The translations under genes and the position numbers were made by a program. A stretch of DNA of 64,000 bases from Plantago elongata (lineage: Eukaryota; Streptophyta; Magnoliopsida; Lamiales; Plantaginaceae), in the NCBI GenBank assembly GCA_036897095.1, contig JAYMSP010000024.1, positions 1 to 64,000 on the forward strand, in the 5' to 3' direction. Position 1 is the stretch's first letter, and each line of letters opens with the position of its first letter. Positions 35,088 through 49,300 of this stretch are shown piece by piece. The notes under the pieces are model-generated. The model was not told the DNA's origin and did not search any database. It was given only the letters and a program-made list of their open reading frames with translations.

Positions 35088-35735
35088 TTTTGATGATCTG
35101 TGGAATTGCAGGAGTGAACTCTGTACTAGTAGTGTCAGCTGAAAACTGGAATCGTTAAGGACTTATTATGGATTGTCAAGTGGGATAATCTCCAAAAGAT
35201 AGTTGGTTATTAGTTAAATAATTAGTTTCTAATTGATTAGAAATGAATTTTAAGTAAATTAAATTGATTAGCTTCTACAATTTAGCTGAGGTAATAGTAA
35301 ATAGAAGTAAGAACTGAAATGAATTCATGTGTCAACTTCCCTATAAAACATACCCCACCCGACAATTAAACAGATTATGGGTAATTATCTATTAAGATTC
35401 TAATCGACCCATATGTAAACTCACTAAACATGCCATTTATTATGAGTAGAGATTGATAGACAATTGTAATTCCGAGAACTGAAGCCACCCTGCCCTAATA
35501 TTGCACTTTCTCATTATGTATGCTCCAAGAAGTGGGGTTCTTCAATAAATCAGAATCTGCAACATCATTGGTTCATTTCATTAATTGTTTTTCATATTAC
35601 AAATAAATTAGCTTAAATCAATTTCTCTGCAGAATACAACCTAAATTATACTATATCTCATTACTTAATGATCATTATAAAAAAAAATTATTTTAAATAC
35701 ACTAAATTAGCCACTGTCACTTTAGGTAGTAAGAG
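35088..35735. other. Spacer upstream of CCDC47
   Basis: AT-rich, promoter side of CCDC47; no other feature supported. Confidence 0.35.
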
Positions 35736-36716
35736 TGTGGTACACTACTGCAACCACATGTCGAATTGAGGAATTCCGATCGATTTTCTGATCAAATTGA
35801 TGACGTGGCCGCCGGAATTATGATTTTTCATTCAAATTCGTATTTGATCCGTATTTGACACGTATTTTTGTATTTGAAATTCAAATACGGGACACGTGTC
35901 CCGTCCACGTTAATTCTCAATATTAATTGTGTATTACAATTATAAATTAATTTTAAAAAATTACAAAAAATATTTTAAAAATTATAAAAAATAAATAAAT
36001 TAAAATCGCATTAGCTACAAAGCTCTCATGTTCTGACAGTTGACTCGAATTTTTAAAAATCAAATTGAATTACGGGACACATGTCACTCTCTTGTAATTT
36101 CTGGGTATAAAATGTTTAATATAATTAAAAAATGATGTAAAATATTCTGAAAAATATTTTTAAAAAAATTAAAAAAACATTTTACATTTTGTTCTAAAAT
36201 AAATAAATTTAAAAAATACGATTTTCTATAATAAATATGACGAATCACTTGCAAAATTCAAAAGTCCAAATGAAGGTTTACTATAGCAAATAACATTTTT
36301 AATTTTTAAAATTTTTATTATTCTTTTTATATGTAATAAAATGTGAAATATTTTTAAAAATATTTTTAAATTTATTAAACAGTTTATACCCATAAATTGG
36401 CTAATGAGATTTTAATTTACTTTTCTTTGTGTTTGTAAAAAAATGTAAAATAAATTTTTATAATTTTTAAAATATTTTAAAATAATTTTTATAGTTTTTA
36501 AAATCATTTTATAATTATACTACACAATTTATATCGAAAATTAATGTGGCCGCAACACGTATCCCGTATTTAAATTTCAAATACAAACCTACATGTCAAA
36601 TCGGATCAAATACGAATTTAAAAGGAAAATTACAATTTCGACGATCACATCATCAATAAGATTGAAAAATCGATCGGTGTTCCTTAATTGGACAGATGGT
36701 TGCAGTAGTATAACTA
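35736..36716. mobile_element. Non-autonomous element with about 180-bp inverted terminal repeats (MULE-type MITE)
   Basis: 35742-35910 and 36550-36710 are inverted copies. Shared blocks, in order from the ends, are ACTACTGCAACCA, AATT-AGGAA, CCGATCGATTTTT, ATTGATGA-GTG, TTCGTATTTGATCCG, TTTGTATTTGAAATT and AAATACGGGA-ACGTG. The centre is extremely AT-rich and non-coding. Long inverted ends and no genes fit a Mutator-type MITE. Exact ends and target duplication were not resolved. Confidence 0.7.
35889..35902. promoter_or_regulatory. Perfect palindrome containing a CACGTG G-box
   Basis: GGGACACGTGTCCC is fully palindromic and holds the bZIP/bHLH core CACGTG. It sits at the inner end of the left arm of the inverted-repeat element; the right arm has a decayed version. 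Confidence 0.6.
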
Positions 36717-37328
36717 ATTGATCACTCCACTTTTAGTGTACTAAAAGTGTTAGTATTTCACTTTAGTGTAACTAAATTTTACCTCCACCGTTGACCTGGA
36801 TAAGTCCCCAATAGTGGAAACTGGAAAGTAAAATAAACTTGATCACCAAACTAGAAATTATTTATTTCATTAGTTTCACAATTTAAATATACATCTCAGA
36901 ATTTAATCATTGCCAATGTCTTACATATCTTGATCGACTCAAGTATAATACTTTGTTCCACTAGTTTATTTATAAAAATGTAGCAAAAGAAAGTGTGTAT
37001 GCACAGAGAATCAAGTTAACTATAGATCACACTGTTCAATACCATCATTATGTCAATAATAGTTAGTAGTCGACTGTAGTCTGCCAATTTGATTACTCCG
37101 ACATGGTTGCACGGTGATGGTGGTTATAAATCAATATGGATATGAGCAGGCGAATCAACCTGCAAGATGCAAGCTCGCAAGTTAAAGGAGACCTGCTGTG
37201 GTTATATCACTATTGAGAATGAAAATGGACAATTACGAGTGGCGAATGACATACAAATTTTATGTGCACCCAGGCGACCAGTTCAAAAAAAGCCTTCTTG
37301 GCTTGACACCAGGTAAAGATGATTGCCT
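36717..37328. other. Spacer downstream of DExH7
   Basis: 3' tail of the helicase gene and AT-rich sequence; nothing else recognised. Confidence 0.4.
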
Positions 37329-40300
37329 TCATCTCGTTGGTTTCTCTTCTTCAAGAAACAAGTGAATAATAGATCCAATAACTTCATTATCAGATACAGT
37401 TGCGCTCTGTGGACCAAAGATGAGAAAGTAGATAACCACAGGTTAGCAAAATGAAAGTGTACTCAAATTCAAGTGCAAACAATTCATTTATTTTTTTTTA
37501 AGGCACAGATTGCTCTGAGTTGAAAAACTAGCTTCATTAGTGAAAGTAGATGCTGGGCAAACTTCTTAAAGCCCATAGAAAGAGATTCAGGTTTAGCAAC
37601 TCCAAAGTTTAAACAGCTGAAGCTTGACTCAGCTGCACAACAAATATCAATCAAAACTTTGGCTTAAGCCTCAGCAGAGATTGGTGATCAGTTGCAGAAT
37701 GCATTCTGAATCTAAAATGCGAAGTTTGAAGCGTTGAAGGTTGAAATTGGAAGTATGTACATATGATATTATTTCTTCGAGAAATAACCAAACAGAAGAA
37801 TCATTCATATTGATAAATAGCAACTCTATTGCAGCAAACAGAAATGGCACCTGTGGCTTGCTAATTAGCTCCTTTAGAATTGAGTGAAGAGTCAGGCGCA
37901 GTTCTTTGAAGAGGACAGCAGTTTGTGCAGGTGCTGCCATTTTAAGCCAGTTATCTACTATAACTAATCCTGTCTGCAAAACAAGCAAAAATCATTAAAG
38001 ACACTTGCCAACATGCAGTTTGGTACAGAACTGGAGTAAATACAGAGATGGTGAGATCATAACGCATGAGAAATGACTGAATTCGTGGAAGTTGATCGGC
38101 AATGTACCTGATGATGAACATTTAGAGACCCTCCAAATAACAGAATAGAGTAGGGTGAGACAATTGTGGTGTCTCTCAGAAATACTCTATTCGTCTCAAC
38201 CTGCAGTAATATTAAAAATAAGGCAGTTATAACATGAACAAGGAAAGCAAAGACTGGAATGAGATTAGAACGGCAGGAATATACTTGTATGATTAGGATG
38301 CACACCCAACCTGATATACCATTTATTGGGGTTTATTAATAGTCCTATTCCTCAAACTTTGGACCTAGGATACAAATTTTGACGCTGATTTGTTTAAGAT
38401 TTCCATGTTATTTCCCCATTTTTTCTGGTGAGGCATTTTTGTCACTACAACATTGCCTGAAATTTCTGACATATTCTTGCCGACCTAACTTGAGTAACAA
38501 GGTTACAGAAGTAAAAATGAAATAGCAATTGTGCTAATGAATTTAATACTAGGTCTCAAATGGGTTCATTTTTCTCCTGCTTCACATTTCCCCACTTTTG
38601 CCCCTAAGTTGGTCACAACTGAGAGCAGAATCAATGCACTTGAACAATGTGAAGCATGGGCTCAAGATTGTGCAGTCTTAAGAAACATACATACCTTTTC
38701 CAGAAATACAAGGAATGGATACTGGAAAACTTTCTGTTTGCTGTTGATTGAAGAGGGGTGTATTTGCACTTCTCTTTTCCCATCAAACCACACAGGGCGA
38801 CTTCCACTACTGCCAACGTCCATCGAAGCAACATTAGGATACAGGCCTGCACATAGTATTGCCTGCAAAATGTTCCGGGAGAACTAATAAGAAACGGGGT
38901 GGAACTATACAATGAGGATATTATTAAAGACTCATCATTTGAACTGTATCCATGGATGGTATACATGATTTTCTCACCATAACTAATCATTTATGGACTT
39001 ATGGTCCGTACAAAGTCTTTCTTTTGGAATTCTGGTGAACTAAGATTACCCAGGAGACTGATGGAAAGGGTAAGTGGGTAGATGGTTAACTTCACCATAA
39101 TGGATTCATTGTGGACCCTTACAAGACAGCCTTTTGTAATTCTGGTGAACAAAAATACCCGGCTCTTACAGGAAGACTAATTGTAAGCAAATATTAACTT
39201 TTCAATATTTAAATGCTCAAGACTAAATTTTCTAAGACCAATGAAGAACTAGCAGTTCTTATAATGAAATATGAAGCAGTGAGAGTTAAAATGTTTAAAG
39301 GGCTTCGCATGGGGTTTTACCTTCACTACTACTGAATGACTTGAGTACTTGTTGAATGGCTGTGACAAATCTGACAGCCAACTGTTGAGCTTTTCTTTCT
39401 TCTTCGATCTGACCTGCTTCAAAAGATCACCCATTAGAGCAATGTGGACATCAATAGTGTAAAAAACAAAAATTGGGTAAAGCCAAGCATCGAAAGATAA
39501 TTTCGGCAAATTACAGAACATTCTATATAACAAATTACACAAAATTTGCAATAAATTGGCATATACAATGGTAAAGTAATGCACTCTTACCAAAAATCTA
39601 AAACATTTAGCCATGAGGTTCGGCATAGTCATAAAATGAAATGAGCCCGAATACCACAAATTCAAAAATAAACTGCCAATTGATGACCAATCAAGGACTT
39701 GGTAACTAAAGCAGAAGTACCTGATGATTCTTAGGTATACTTATCAGCCCAATGTCCGCAAGCAACGTACCAAATTGTATTCTCATGTCCCTGGTATAAC
39801 AAGAATGATTAGCAATACGAAATTCTAATTTGTACTTGCTATTTTCAAAAACTGTGCTGAATTTTATTTCCAGTGAGCAGCTATAGCCAGTTCATAAAGT
39901 TGATTAAGTAGCAATGCCTTCAGATAACAACAGGTTAAGAAGGCTGATATGTATATTTATGCTTTATATAGGCACAATTCAAGTGTCGTGGATTATGTTC
40001 TCGTCTGTGTGATCCACAGTGAGTTTAAATCTGTCTCTCTGAAAAAGTTGAGTCTTAATGGCCTAAAAAATTCAGCTCGACAGAGAGGAGAAAAGCCATA
40101 CCTTATCATGTACAGAACTGAGCTACTTAGATAATGTGTACTGCAGAATTTGTGTGCTGCATTAGCTCCATGCTGCAAGAAGAGATCAAATATGCTCTGA
40201 TAAGAAAATACCATCTAATAATAAGTAATCATTGTAATGACACATAGTAGGCCTATTTCAGTTTAATAAAAAAGAATTATAATTTTGTAGCATGAAGAGA

Positions 40301-43300
40301 GATTTCTACGGGTTTTCACTAAATATGTAAGGCTATCTACTGCTGGTCTTCTTTCATAATACTGCTGATTTAAGCGTATAGCATCATTCTAATTTCCACA
40401 CTCTATACAACTCAAAAATCTGAATATATGCATCAAATTGTATTAATTCTGAGTGCTCTGGTTCATCAGAAGGTAAACAAAAGTTCCTCCCATCAATCAA
40501 TTTCACACCTGCGGACATACGTTAATATAGGACATACGTTAAATATTATCGTCGATTAGTTCAAAAGCAGGTGATTTAGAGCTTCAGCAAATGGGTGAGA
40601 GTGTGGAAGCTTAAATATTTAGGACTATATGATATGTTTTTTGGGTAATTAGATCTTTGGAACCTTCATTCCACATCCAAACATCATAAACTAATATAGC
40701 AATGAAGTCCTCTCCAGTTACATTATAAAACTATAAAAAGAAAATGAGTTGAACAGCATCCATACTCACCTCACTCAAAATCTTTTCCCATTTTCTATAC
40801 GCAACCATCATTACTAAATGATCAGATTGCTTGCAACCATCAGTCGCAGCAGCTGCTTCACCAGTCTGATAGGTTAACACAGCCATCTTTGCTCTTTCAA
40901 CACTGTCCTTCTGCACAATATATTTCTCATAACATTGTAACTTATTCTTTTGTAAAAGAGAGGAATTATGTTCGGTGAAACAAGTACAAGACATTTCAGT
41001 TGCACAGACAGATGCCTATATAAACACAGTAAAAGAGAAATAGATTTTTTCCTTGACATACCTCATCTTTTGGGTACACAAATGGTGATTTGTAGCTCAA
41101 AAACGCTGAAATTGTAAGAATGGGAGATAAACAGCCAAATATTCCACCATAAATCATCATCTATGATTTGAAAAGGAAGATTTACATTAGAATTCTGAAA
41201 TATCTGTGCAAGCAACGGGCTGACAAGATGATTGTATATGCATACCTTTCCAATTAGAACATCAACGGGTAGTTTAGCCAGATGATAACCAAGAGGTGTC
41301 AACTCTTCATTTCCATCAATGGCACCAACCTAAACATGGTCACCGAAACAGAATTATCAAATGGCAACAAAACAGAGAGTGGGATGTACAGATGAATGGA
41401 AGCTAATTCATCACAAGTTAAGTTTTGAGGCATTTTAGACACCGCCTATAATATTTTGGACGGAAACCCCTCTGTAGCAATCACAGTCCAACTCTTTTCT
41501 TTTCTTGCATCAGCAGAATATTAGAGAATTAGGCCTCTGTTTCCTTGAAACAAAGCCATTGCTGTCTGATACATTGCCTAGTCAACAAAAATGTATTGTG
41601 CAGGGCCAGTCGGATCATAAATATTTGAAAAAGAAAGGTAGGCACCTCATAGAGTGATGAAACTGCTGATGCAATTGCCTCTTCCTTTGGAGGTTCCAGA
41701 GCCTTAAAAGTGGAAGTTTTCAAAAGAAAGAAATAAATTAAGGAAAGCATTGGTGCTAAGATTAGTATACAAGTGTACAACAAAGTACAAAAGACGTATA
41801 TATCAAATAAATGGCCAACAGAACAATAAAGTACTTGCCTCAGAGAGAAATTGCTTTATGTAACCAAGAGAAAGTAGCTTCACTTGTAGACATAACTCAA
41901 CCAACGGCATCCGCATCATCTCAGGTATCTAGACAGCCCCAGATAGATACAAATATTATAATCACATTGCATCAGGCGAGCAAAGCAGTAGGAGTAAATA
42001 CCATTTGTTTTAGCATTCCTTATTTTGGTACTGATAGGGGGGTACCTGGTATGGGCGCATACGATTTTCATATCTGTAGAGTGTATACAAACAGAAGCAA
42101 AGTCCAGGCTTTACACGTCCAGCTCTTCCACGGCGTTGCCTTGCATTTGCTTGAGATATCCAATCTTCAACCATGCTTGAAAGTTTCTATTTGCGTAGTG
42201 ACACAAAAAAAATGGGTCTAAGACTAATTACAGTACATGCCAGCATATTATCAATATCATATAGACATATAGTAGTATAGTACTATATATCTCATGAATA
42301 ATTTTTCTGCTAAGAGATAAATGCATGCATGTCATTTGGGAAGACTATAGGGAAAGAAAGAGGATACAGAAGCTACAGAAGAAAGTCATTTGCCCCCATC
42401 AGTACAACAATAACAATTGATTTCAGTACACAGAATTTAATAAGTAAACATATATACCATGCCTAGTTTACATCAAGAGTGAACTAAGTTTCTTCTTTCC
42501 CTGTTGCAGTCTAATTTTTCGCTTATCAGACAGGTAACAAAGAATCAACAAACTGCTTTCTGTTAGTAGCCATCACCATTTATCCTATATATAAAGAAGT
42601 CTGTGGAGATAGAACCAACCTTCTGGGGATTATAGCGATTCTCTTTATGTTTTCCACAATCTACTACATACACAACATCATCTATAGTAATACTTGTCTC
42701 TGCAATATTTGTGGCAATAATAACCTGCAATAGATATTTCAGTACCATGTCAGATATGCAAGTAATGGAATGACTAGCAGGCATAGAACACGTGTAGTCC
42801 CAACTCCAAATGTGTATGCTTTACCCCATTCTCCCTATGCCCCGGGCTCATCTTCATTCATTTCTACAAAATCTTTTTTTTTTAAGGATTAAAAAGGATA
42901 GAAGTTTCGACAAGATACAATATAAATATGTCTTTGATCAGGACAGGGGGGAGTACTATTTAAAGAGCATATACTCGTGTTGCCAGAAAAGTAAACCTGC
43001 CTGACCGTAGAAAAGCCTACTATGTTCCTATATTATTAACTCTTCACATTTTTCTATAGTATAGTTGTTTAACAGATTCAAATATGGGTCGTCAATAAAA
43101 AAGTGGATGAAGTCAGGATGAAGCTTAATTGATATGCATGTTTTCTCAAGAATGAGGAACTGAAGTGTTTTGGATATTTACACCAGACCATTACATGGTG
43201 GCCTGACAGATATAGGCACATAGAACTGGGACAGACTAAATTTGAGCCCAGGGTAAGTTCTAGGTTGGTGAGCACAACGACTCATTGGAATTGCTTCGCT

Positions 43301-46300
43301 CCGAAATTAGAAGCAGGTGGTTCACATGAACGCTGATAACATTTCAGATCGTCTACCTGAGAACAGATTTTCCCTAACTCATTTGGGTTCAGAAAACATT
43401 CAGACCTCTTGACTCTTGAGTGTTTCAATGAATCATAAATATATATCCAGATATATCCAGTTAAATCAATGCAAAATATATTTCTTAAATAAACTGACAT
43501 GCTTATAGAATCCCTTTACAGTGTGAATTTTAATAAATGTGAATTTTCAAATTAGAGGCAGTTCTTTGAAATGGAACTATCAAGCAAGATATATACCTTG
43601 CGAATGCTATCTGGGGGTTTCTGAAACACTTTCTTTTGATCCTCAGGGGCAATAGATGAATGTAATGGAAGGACCCACTCTGATGAATGTCCACCAAATC
43701 GGCGGGAAGCAGATAGTTTATCTTGTAGCATACTTATTTCAGCAACTCCCTATTAGATGAGTAATTAACAACACATTCAAAAAATGCCCACATGATAGCA
43801 TTAAACTGATAAAATAGAAGTACAAAATGGCCCTACCGGCAAAAATACTAGTATGGCTCCCTCAGCATAAGTTTCATCAATATGGCAGACCAGGTCCTCC
43901 AAAATATCATAATCAATAACATCTTCATTTAATCTTCTCTGTAATTGGACATTAAAAACATAATAAAAGAACAGGGTGAAGGCATGACTTACATATGACA
44001 TGACCTGATCGAGAAACTTAGAAACCAATTTGACTCGAGAAATGGAATGCACACTGACAAAAGGTGATACATACCAAATTTTGACGAGTTTGCTCACTGT
44101 AATTTAGATAATTACTTTCAATATAATATGGATTAATAATTTCTTCAGAAAGTACGGACTCATCTCCCCAGCCAGATAACACAAGATTTTTTTTCCCTCT
44201 GCTGTTGTCAACAGGAGCACGCTGCACATCAACAGAAGCAAATTTCAGAAAAATATTGTCTAACAATGAATTGGGATACTAATGCCCACCAATATGTAGT
44301 AATATTATATACCTTACTCAGTACACACAGCCAACCATAATTGAAACATTTTGCAAAAGATAACTATTGTGTTTGACACTATCCTTGAAAAACTTAGACA
44401 GGCAAAGCCACAAACACTACATTAATATGCATCATAGGGATTTTCTAATGTGTATTGTCTTAGAGTTACCATTATTCGTATGGTCGTGGGCTTCATCTTC
44501 ATACTATTTTTGGAACCTAGTCAGTTAAGGTGATGATGTTATACTAAAAAATAACAAAAGAAAGAAATAATAGAAAAGAAACAACAATAAAAGACAAGCT
44601 CAAAAAAAAAAAACCGCATCATATGGAGGTGAAGAACTAAGCAGGCTGGCAGAGAAGTTTAAGATGTGATGCTGGACAATTATAATGTTGACACTTGCCC
44701 CCATAAAGTTCGCATGTTGAACAGCTTCCCACCCACACAAAAGACCAAACTTTAGGGGCCAGGTTCCACACACAAAAACTTTATGGGAAATTCCATACAA
44801 ACGGAGAAACTTGAAGGGGCAAAATGCTTTTTTGGCCTCAACTCATGTAATAAAAATTGTTACCTTCTTTGTTGAAGATATTCCATAGTTTATAGACGAA
44901 GGAGAATCTGAAGCAAGGCGGTAGCTCAATTTTTCATGTATATCCTCAAGAAATTGAGTTGACACAGGGTGCGTGCGGCCTTCAGCAGTAACAACTGGGC
45001 AATAACCAAAGTACTTAGAGAACATGTGTGAATCAACAGTTGCCGACCTGCACAACATTAAAAATCAGCCATCTTGGTGCAATGTGGAGATGGAGAAATC
45101 CACCAAAAAATAGTATGGAACTGAATGTATATACTACTTCTATCTAAATTATCAACATACATAAGAATAACTTTTAAGCTTGATTTTCCGCCAGCACGTT
45201 GCTTCTCAAGCAGATTCTTTAGAATGATGAGCAGAAAATCCCCCTGCAACACAATAAGAACGTGCAACAATTTGTTTCTATTCATATTAATAATAATTGG
45301 CAGACCTTACTGTACACGGAAAGATTTTAAAAAAGTGGATACTGCTTGAAATATACAGGTGTGTTCTACCTATGATAATCTCCAAAGGAGGGGTATGTAC
45401 TCTTTACTTGTGCAGTTGTGCTTATGCAAAAATGTCATTTTTTTTTTCAGACACTAAATATGCAACACATAAATAAAGGTAGGGATTTCGAAAATGAAGC
45501 CAACCAACCTAGCATTTGATTTTTGAAAGTCTTAAGATGTGACAGTTACATCACCAATATTAGATCACCTCTACCTATGTTTACATTTCAAGTTCACGCT
45601 CAGAAGGCATGAATACTATCAGAATACATTAGGCTCACCAGAAGAGACCGCTCATGAACTTCATCGACTACGATATGACTAACTCCGGCCAAATCTTTAT
45701 TTCCCTGCAAATTTATTGAAATATTTTAGTTATAAAGAAGAGGAAACAAGCTTATCAGATTGATCTGGGAGGTATTTTATTATACTGTGTAATTATATCA
45801 AGATAACTATTGACAGGTTAAGTAAAGGGCATACCAATATCATCCTCAGAAGAATGCCAGTTGTACAAAAAAGAAGCTTTGTCTTCTCATTCCTGAAGTA
45901 GTGTTTTCGCACATAAAAGGAACAAACTTTATATTGAAGCACGATAATTTCATCCACATTCATATATATTCCACGAAATGTCATTTGCTCATGGAACAAA
46001 TACTCCTAAAATGGACAGAAAAAATCACCTAGCGCTATCAAGACGGACTTGATAACCAACTAAAGAATCATTTGATCCAGGAGAGGACTCAAGACGCTCA
46101 GCAGCAACTCTTTCAGCAACAGAAACAGCCTAGGGATGAAGAAAACATATCAATATACCCATTAGGCAAAACAGCTTTAAAAAAATTATGAATATTTGAC
46201 TTTGACTTTCGCATTTAAGTCTGACAGTGCGTACTGCTTGCAGAACCAGGGAGCCATACACAGCTGGTGAGCTGTATGAACTCATTTCAATGATTCAGCA

Positions 46301-49300
46301 ACAACACTGAAGCACAAGAATAGAGAGGAGTTTCACACGTTGTCATTTTAATTACAAGCAATCTCAGGAGCTAACCGCCCAAAGTTATTTGTTCTTCCAA
46401 ATGGATGGATGACAGTGGACATAATACCTTGCGTTAATACTAAAACTAACTCATGTTCCCTACTAAGATTCAAGTGTATGGAGATGGTTGCCATCCTGGA
46501 TTTCAGAAATAGAAGAACTTCTGTTAAAATTGCCAGGCGGAGTGCAAAGGTAACTTTTTAAGATTATATGCTTTTTGCAGATATCAGAAACCAGGCAAAC
46601 TCAGACAAAAATCACAAATGAACAATGCAGATTAAAATGAAGATAAGTATATGGAAGAGATTGAAATAATGAATAATACTACTGACCGCAATTCTCCTTG
46701 GCTGTGTACATATTATATTACAATATGCACCCCGTCCTGCTTCAATCATATCATCCAATATAAACTGAGGGACCTAGAATCATCACATGATTAAAATATA
46801 AATGACCCTCCAAAATCCAAATTATTGAAAGCATAGATTTGGAAAACTACCATGAGTCTCATACCTGAGTTGTCTTTCCACAACCAGTTTCCCCGCAAAT
46901 TACTAATACGTTATTTTCCTCTAGTAAGTACAAAATATCCCCTTTCAACTCAGAAATAGGGAGCCTAGATCTTGATCGCAACATCTCCTACTCAATGAGA
47001 AATATAGACACATGAAAATTCAGAATAAATATTCCATTTGTAACAAACTCAAGACACCTACATAAAATAATGATGATATATGATATAATTCATGCAATTA
47101 TTAAAAAAAAAATGAGTTGTGAAATACTATTCAAACGGGCTTGATTTAACATTGCTGTGATACATTGAAATTTATAGGCGAGTAAGAAATTGAGTGAGTT
47201 ATTAATTCCTGGGACAACTCTTTAACTTGTATGCTATAGGCTATACCACCATAAAGCTGCATTTGAAACTTGAAGGGTGATAAGACCATAAAGCTGCATT
47301 TCAGCTGGACTCCCTTTTTAATCAAAATCTCAAGCCAGAAAGACATCAAACCTTATATTCCTCCACGTGCTTCTTTCGATCTTGTTCCTTCTTCAGATAA
47401 AAGCTTTCAGCATCCAGATCTCTGCCCTTGGCTGCATAGGACACTATGAGGATAAGGGAAGTTGAGATGATATTCAAGAGCTATAAAAAATATTCAGATC
47501 TTCTTGAGGATAATGAGAGCCTTTAACTTAAATTTGTTTTGTACATAAAGATCCAGTAACAAATTCAATAATCATCACCCCTGGTAAAAGAAAGAGTGCA
47601 ATAAGGGGATAATACCAAGCAGCATTAGAAGATAGAATAATCTCCAGTGGTTGATATATATAAACAACCATATCCATCATGCAGAGACAAATGGCCAGAT
47701 ATTTATGATATTGCATGCATATCAAAGGATGCAGGCCTACAGAGATAAAAGAGGGCTGACAACATAATATTACTCAGAACTTCTCTGTAGAAAGTGACTA
47801 AGGTACCCTTGACACATGAGGAAATGTTTTGTATTTTTCAAATAACCGGTTTGCAGGATAGTAAACATACTTTGAAGTTGAACAGAATGCTCCGTGCCAA
47901 CAGTTACTTCCTCCACATTATTAGGTATTTCTATCTTCCCTTGGGGAGCAATATCAGTAACACTATCACCAACAACAGATGTAGCCTTGTCAACATTCAA
48001 TAAAGCATCCACAAAATCAGCCCTCCGATCTTCCACCTTGTCACCAGCAATTCCCAAAATTTCTCCTGATTACATAACATTGCGAGCATCAACTGACTTA
48101 GAATTGAAATGGCAAAAAATGAAAAACATCCATATGAGGCATCATTTATGGTTTTCAACCAAAAATAAGTAACATAAATCACCTTCTTTCCACCTCAAAA
48201 CAACCGAAGCATATGGCTCTGATAGTGCTAAGTGAATTGGGAGATCTGGAAAGAGACAATGGAGTGCATAAGCTGCAACTCTGTTTTGTGCATCCTGAGG
48301 TGAAAAGTGTTAACGTGGAGAGACTTTGCAAAAATTCTAATGAGATACTAATGCTCAGGTGTAAAATGTTGAGAAATTGAATTGATCACCTATTGCATAT
48401 ATTATTTAGTTAGCTAGGAGTAATGGGCGCAAGAATCAGAATTTTAAAATACTTCACCATCCTGACAAAACAAGTTCTTGGTCGAATTACAGGGAATAGA
48501 TGCATGTACAAAAAATGATAACAAAGATTCATATGCCAATAAGATTGCTGAATTCTTATCTGATTCTGTATGCTTGGAAAACTATAAATCAAGTCACGTA
48601 CTCACATTGTGATCCTATCTACACATAAAATTTACATGGATGTTCTACAAAACGACATTATGGCTCTTCACACATAGATATGAGTGTACTGTATTTATCT
48701 CCACAGTAAAGGGTCAAATACTATTAACATTTGTGATTTGTCATTAGAAATGCCATATGCACATACGCTGACGCCCAAGCATTACATGTGTTTTGTGTCT
48801 CTATCCAGGAAGGACTGTCATATTGACTACATTGTAGTAATTGATATCGTGTAAATTTCCTACATCCACGTCACATCTTACTACAACTTTCAACCAGCCT
48901 CAGTCTTTTTCTCCCCCCAGTATGCATTGCACATGGCCTGTTCTTAGTGAGATCATTGGAAATGACGTCTCACAAGTGTATTTATAATTTGAAGCATAAT
49001 GCAGCTGCTTAATGGAGTCTGCAGCACCTGAGAACTATCTACTTCACTATGTCCTACTATATACTTGTCTATTTTCAGACTGAAACTCTAAAATGGCAAA
49101 GGTCAGGCTTGTACCTCAGTTGTACTGGATATTTTGTCTTCAGTTGGAAGCTGAATCATTGTAAGACCTCCAGCTTTTCTATTCTTACCCCTGCCACTAG
49201 CTTTCCGCAATACGCTGACAGTGTATCCATAATTACGTCCTACATCAGCAACTTTATTATATTTTGGAGCTTCCCAGCCTGATTTCTGGCAAAGTTGGTG

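Noticed and set aside
38531-38887. 118-residue plus-strand frame
   Set aside because: Antisense to a DExH7 exon (38695-38862) and intron sequence.
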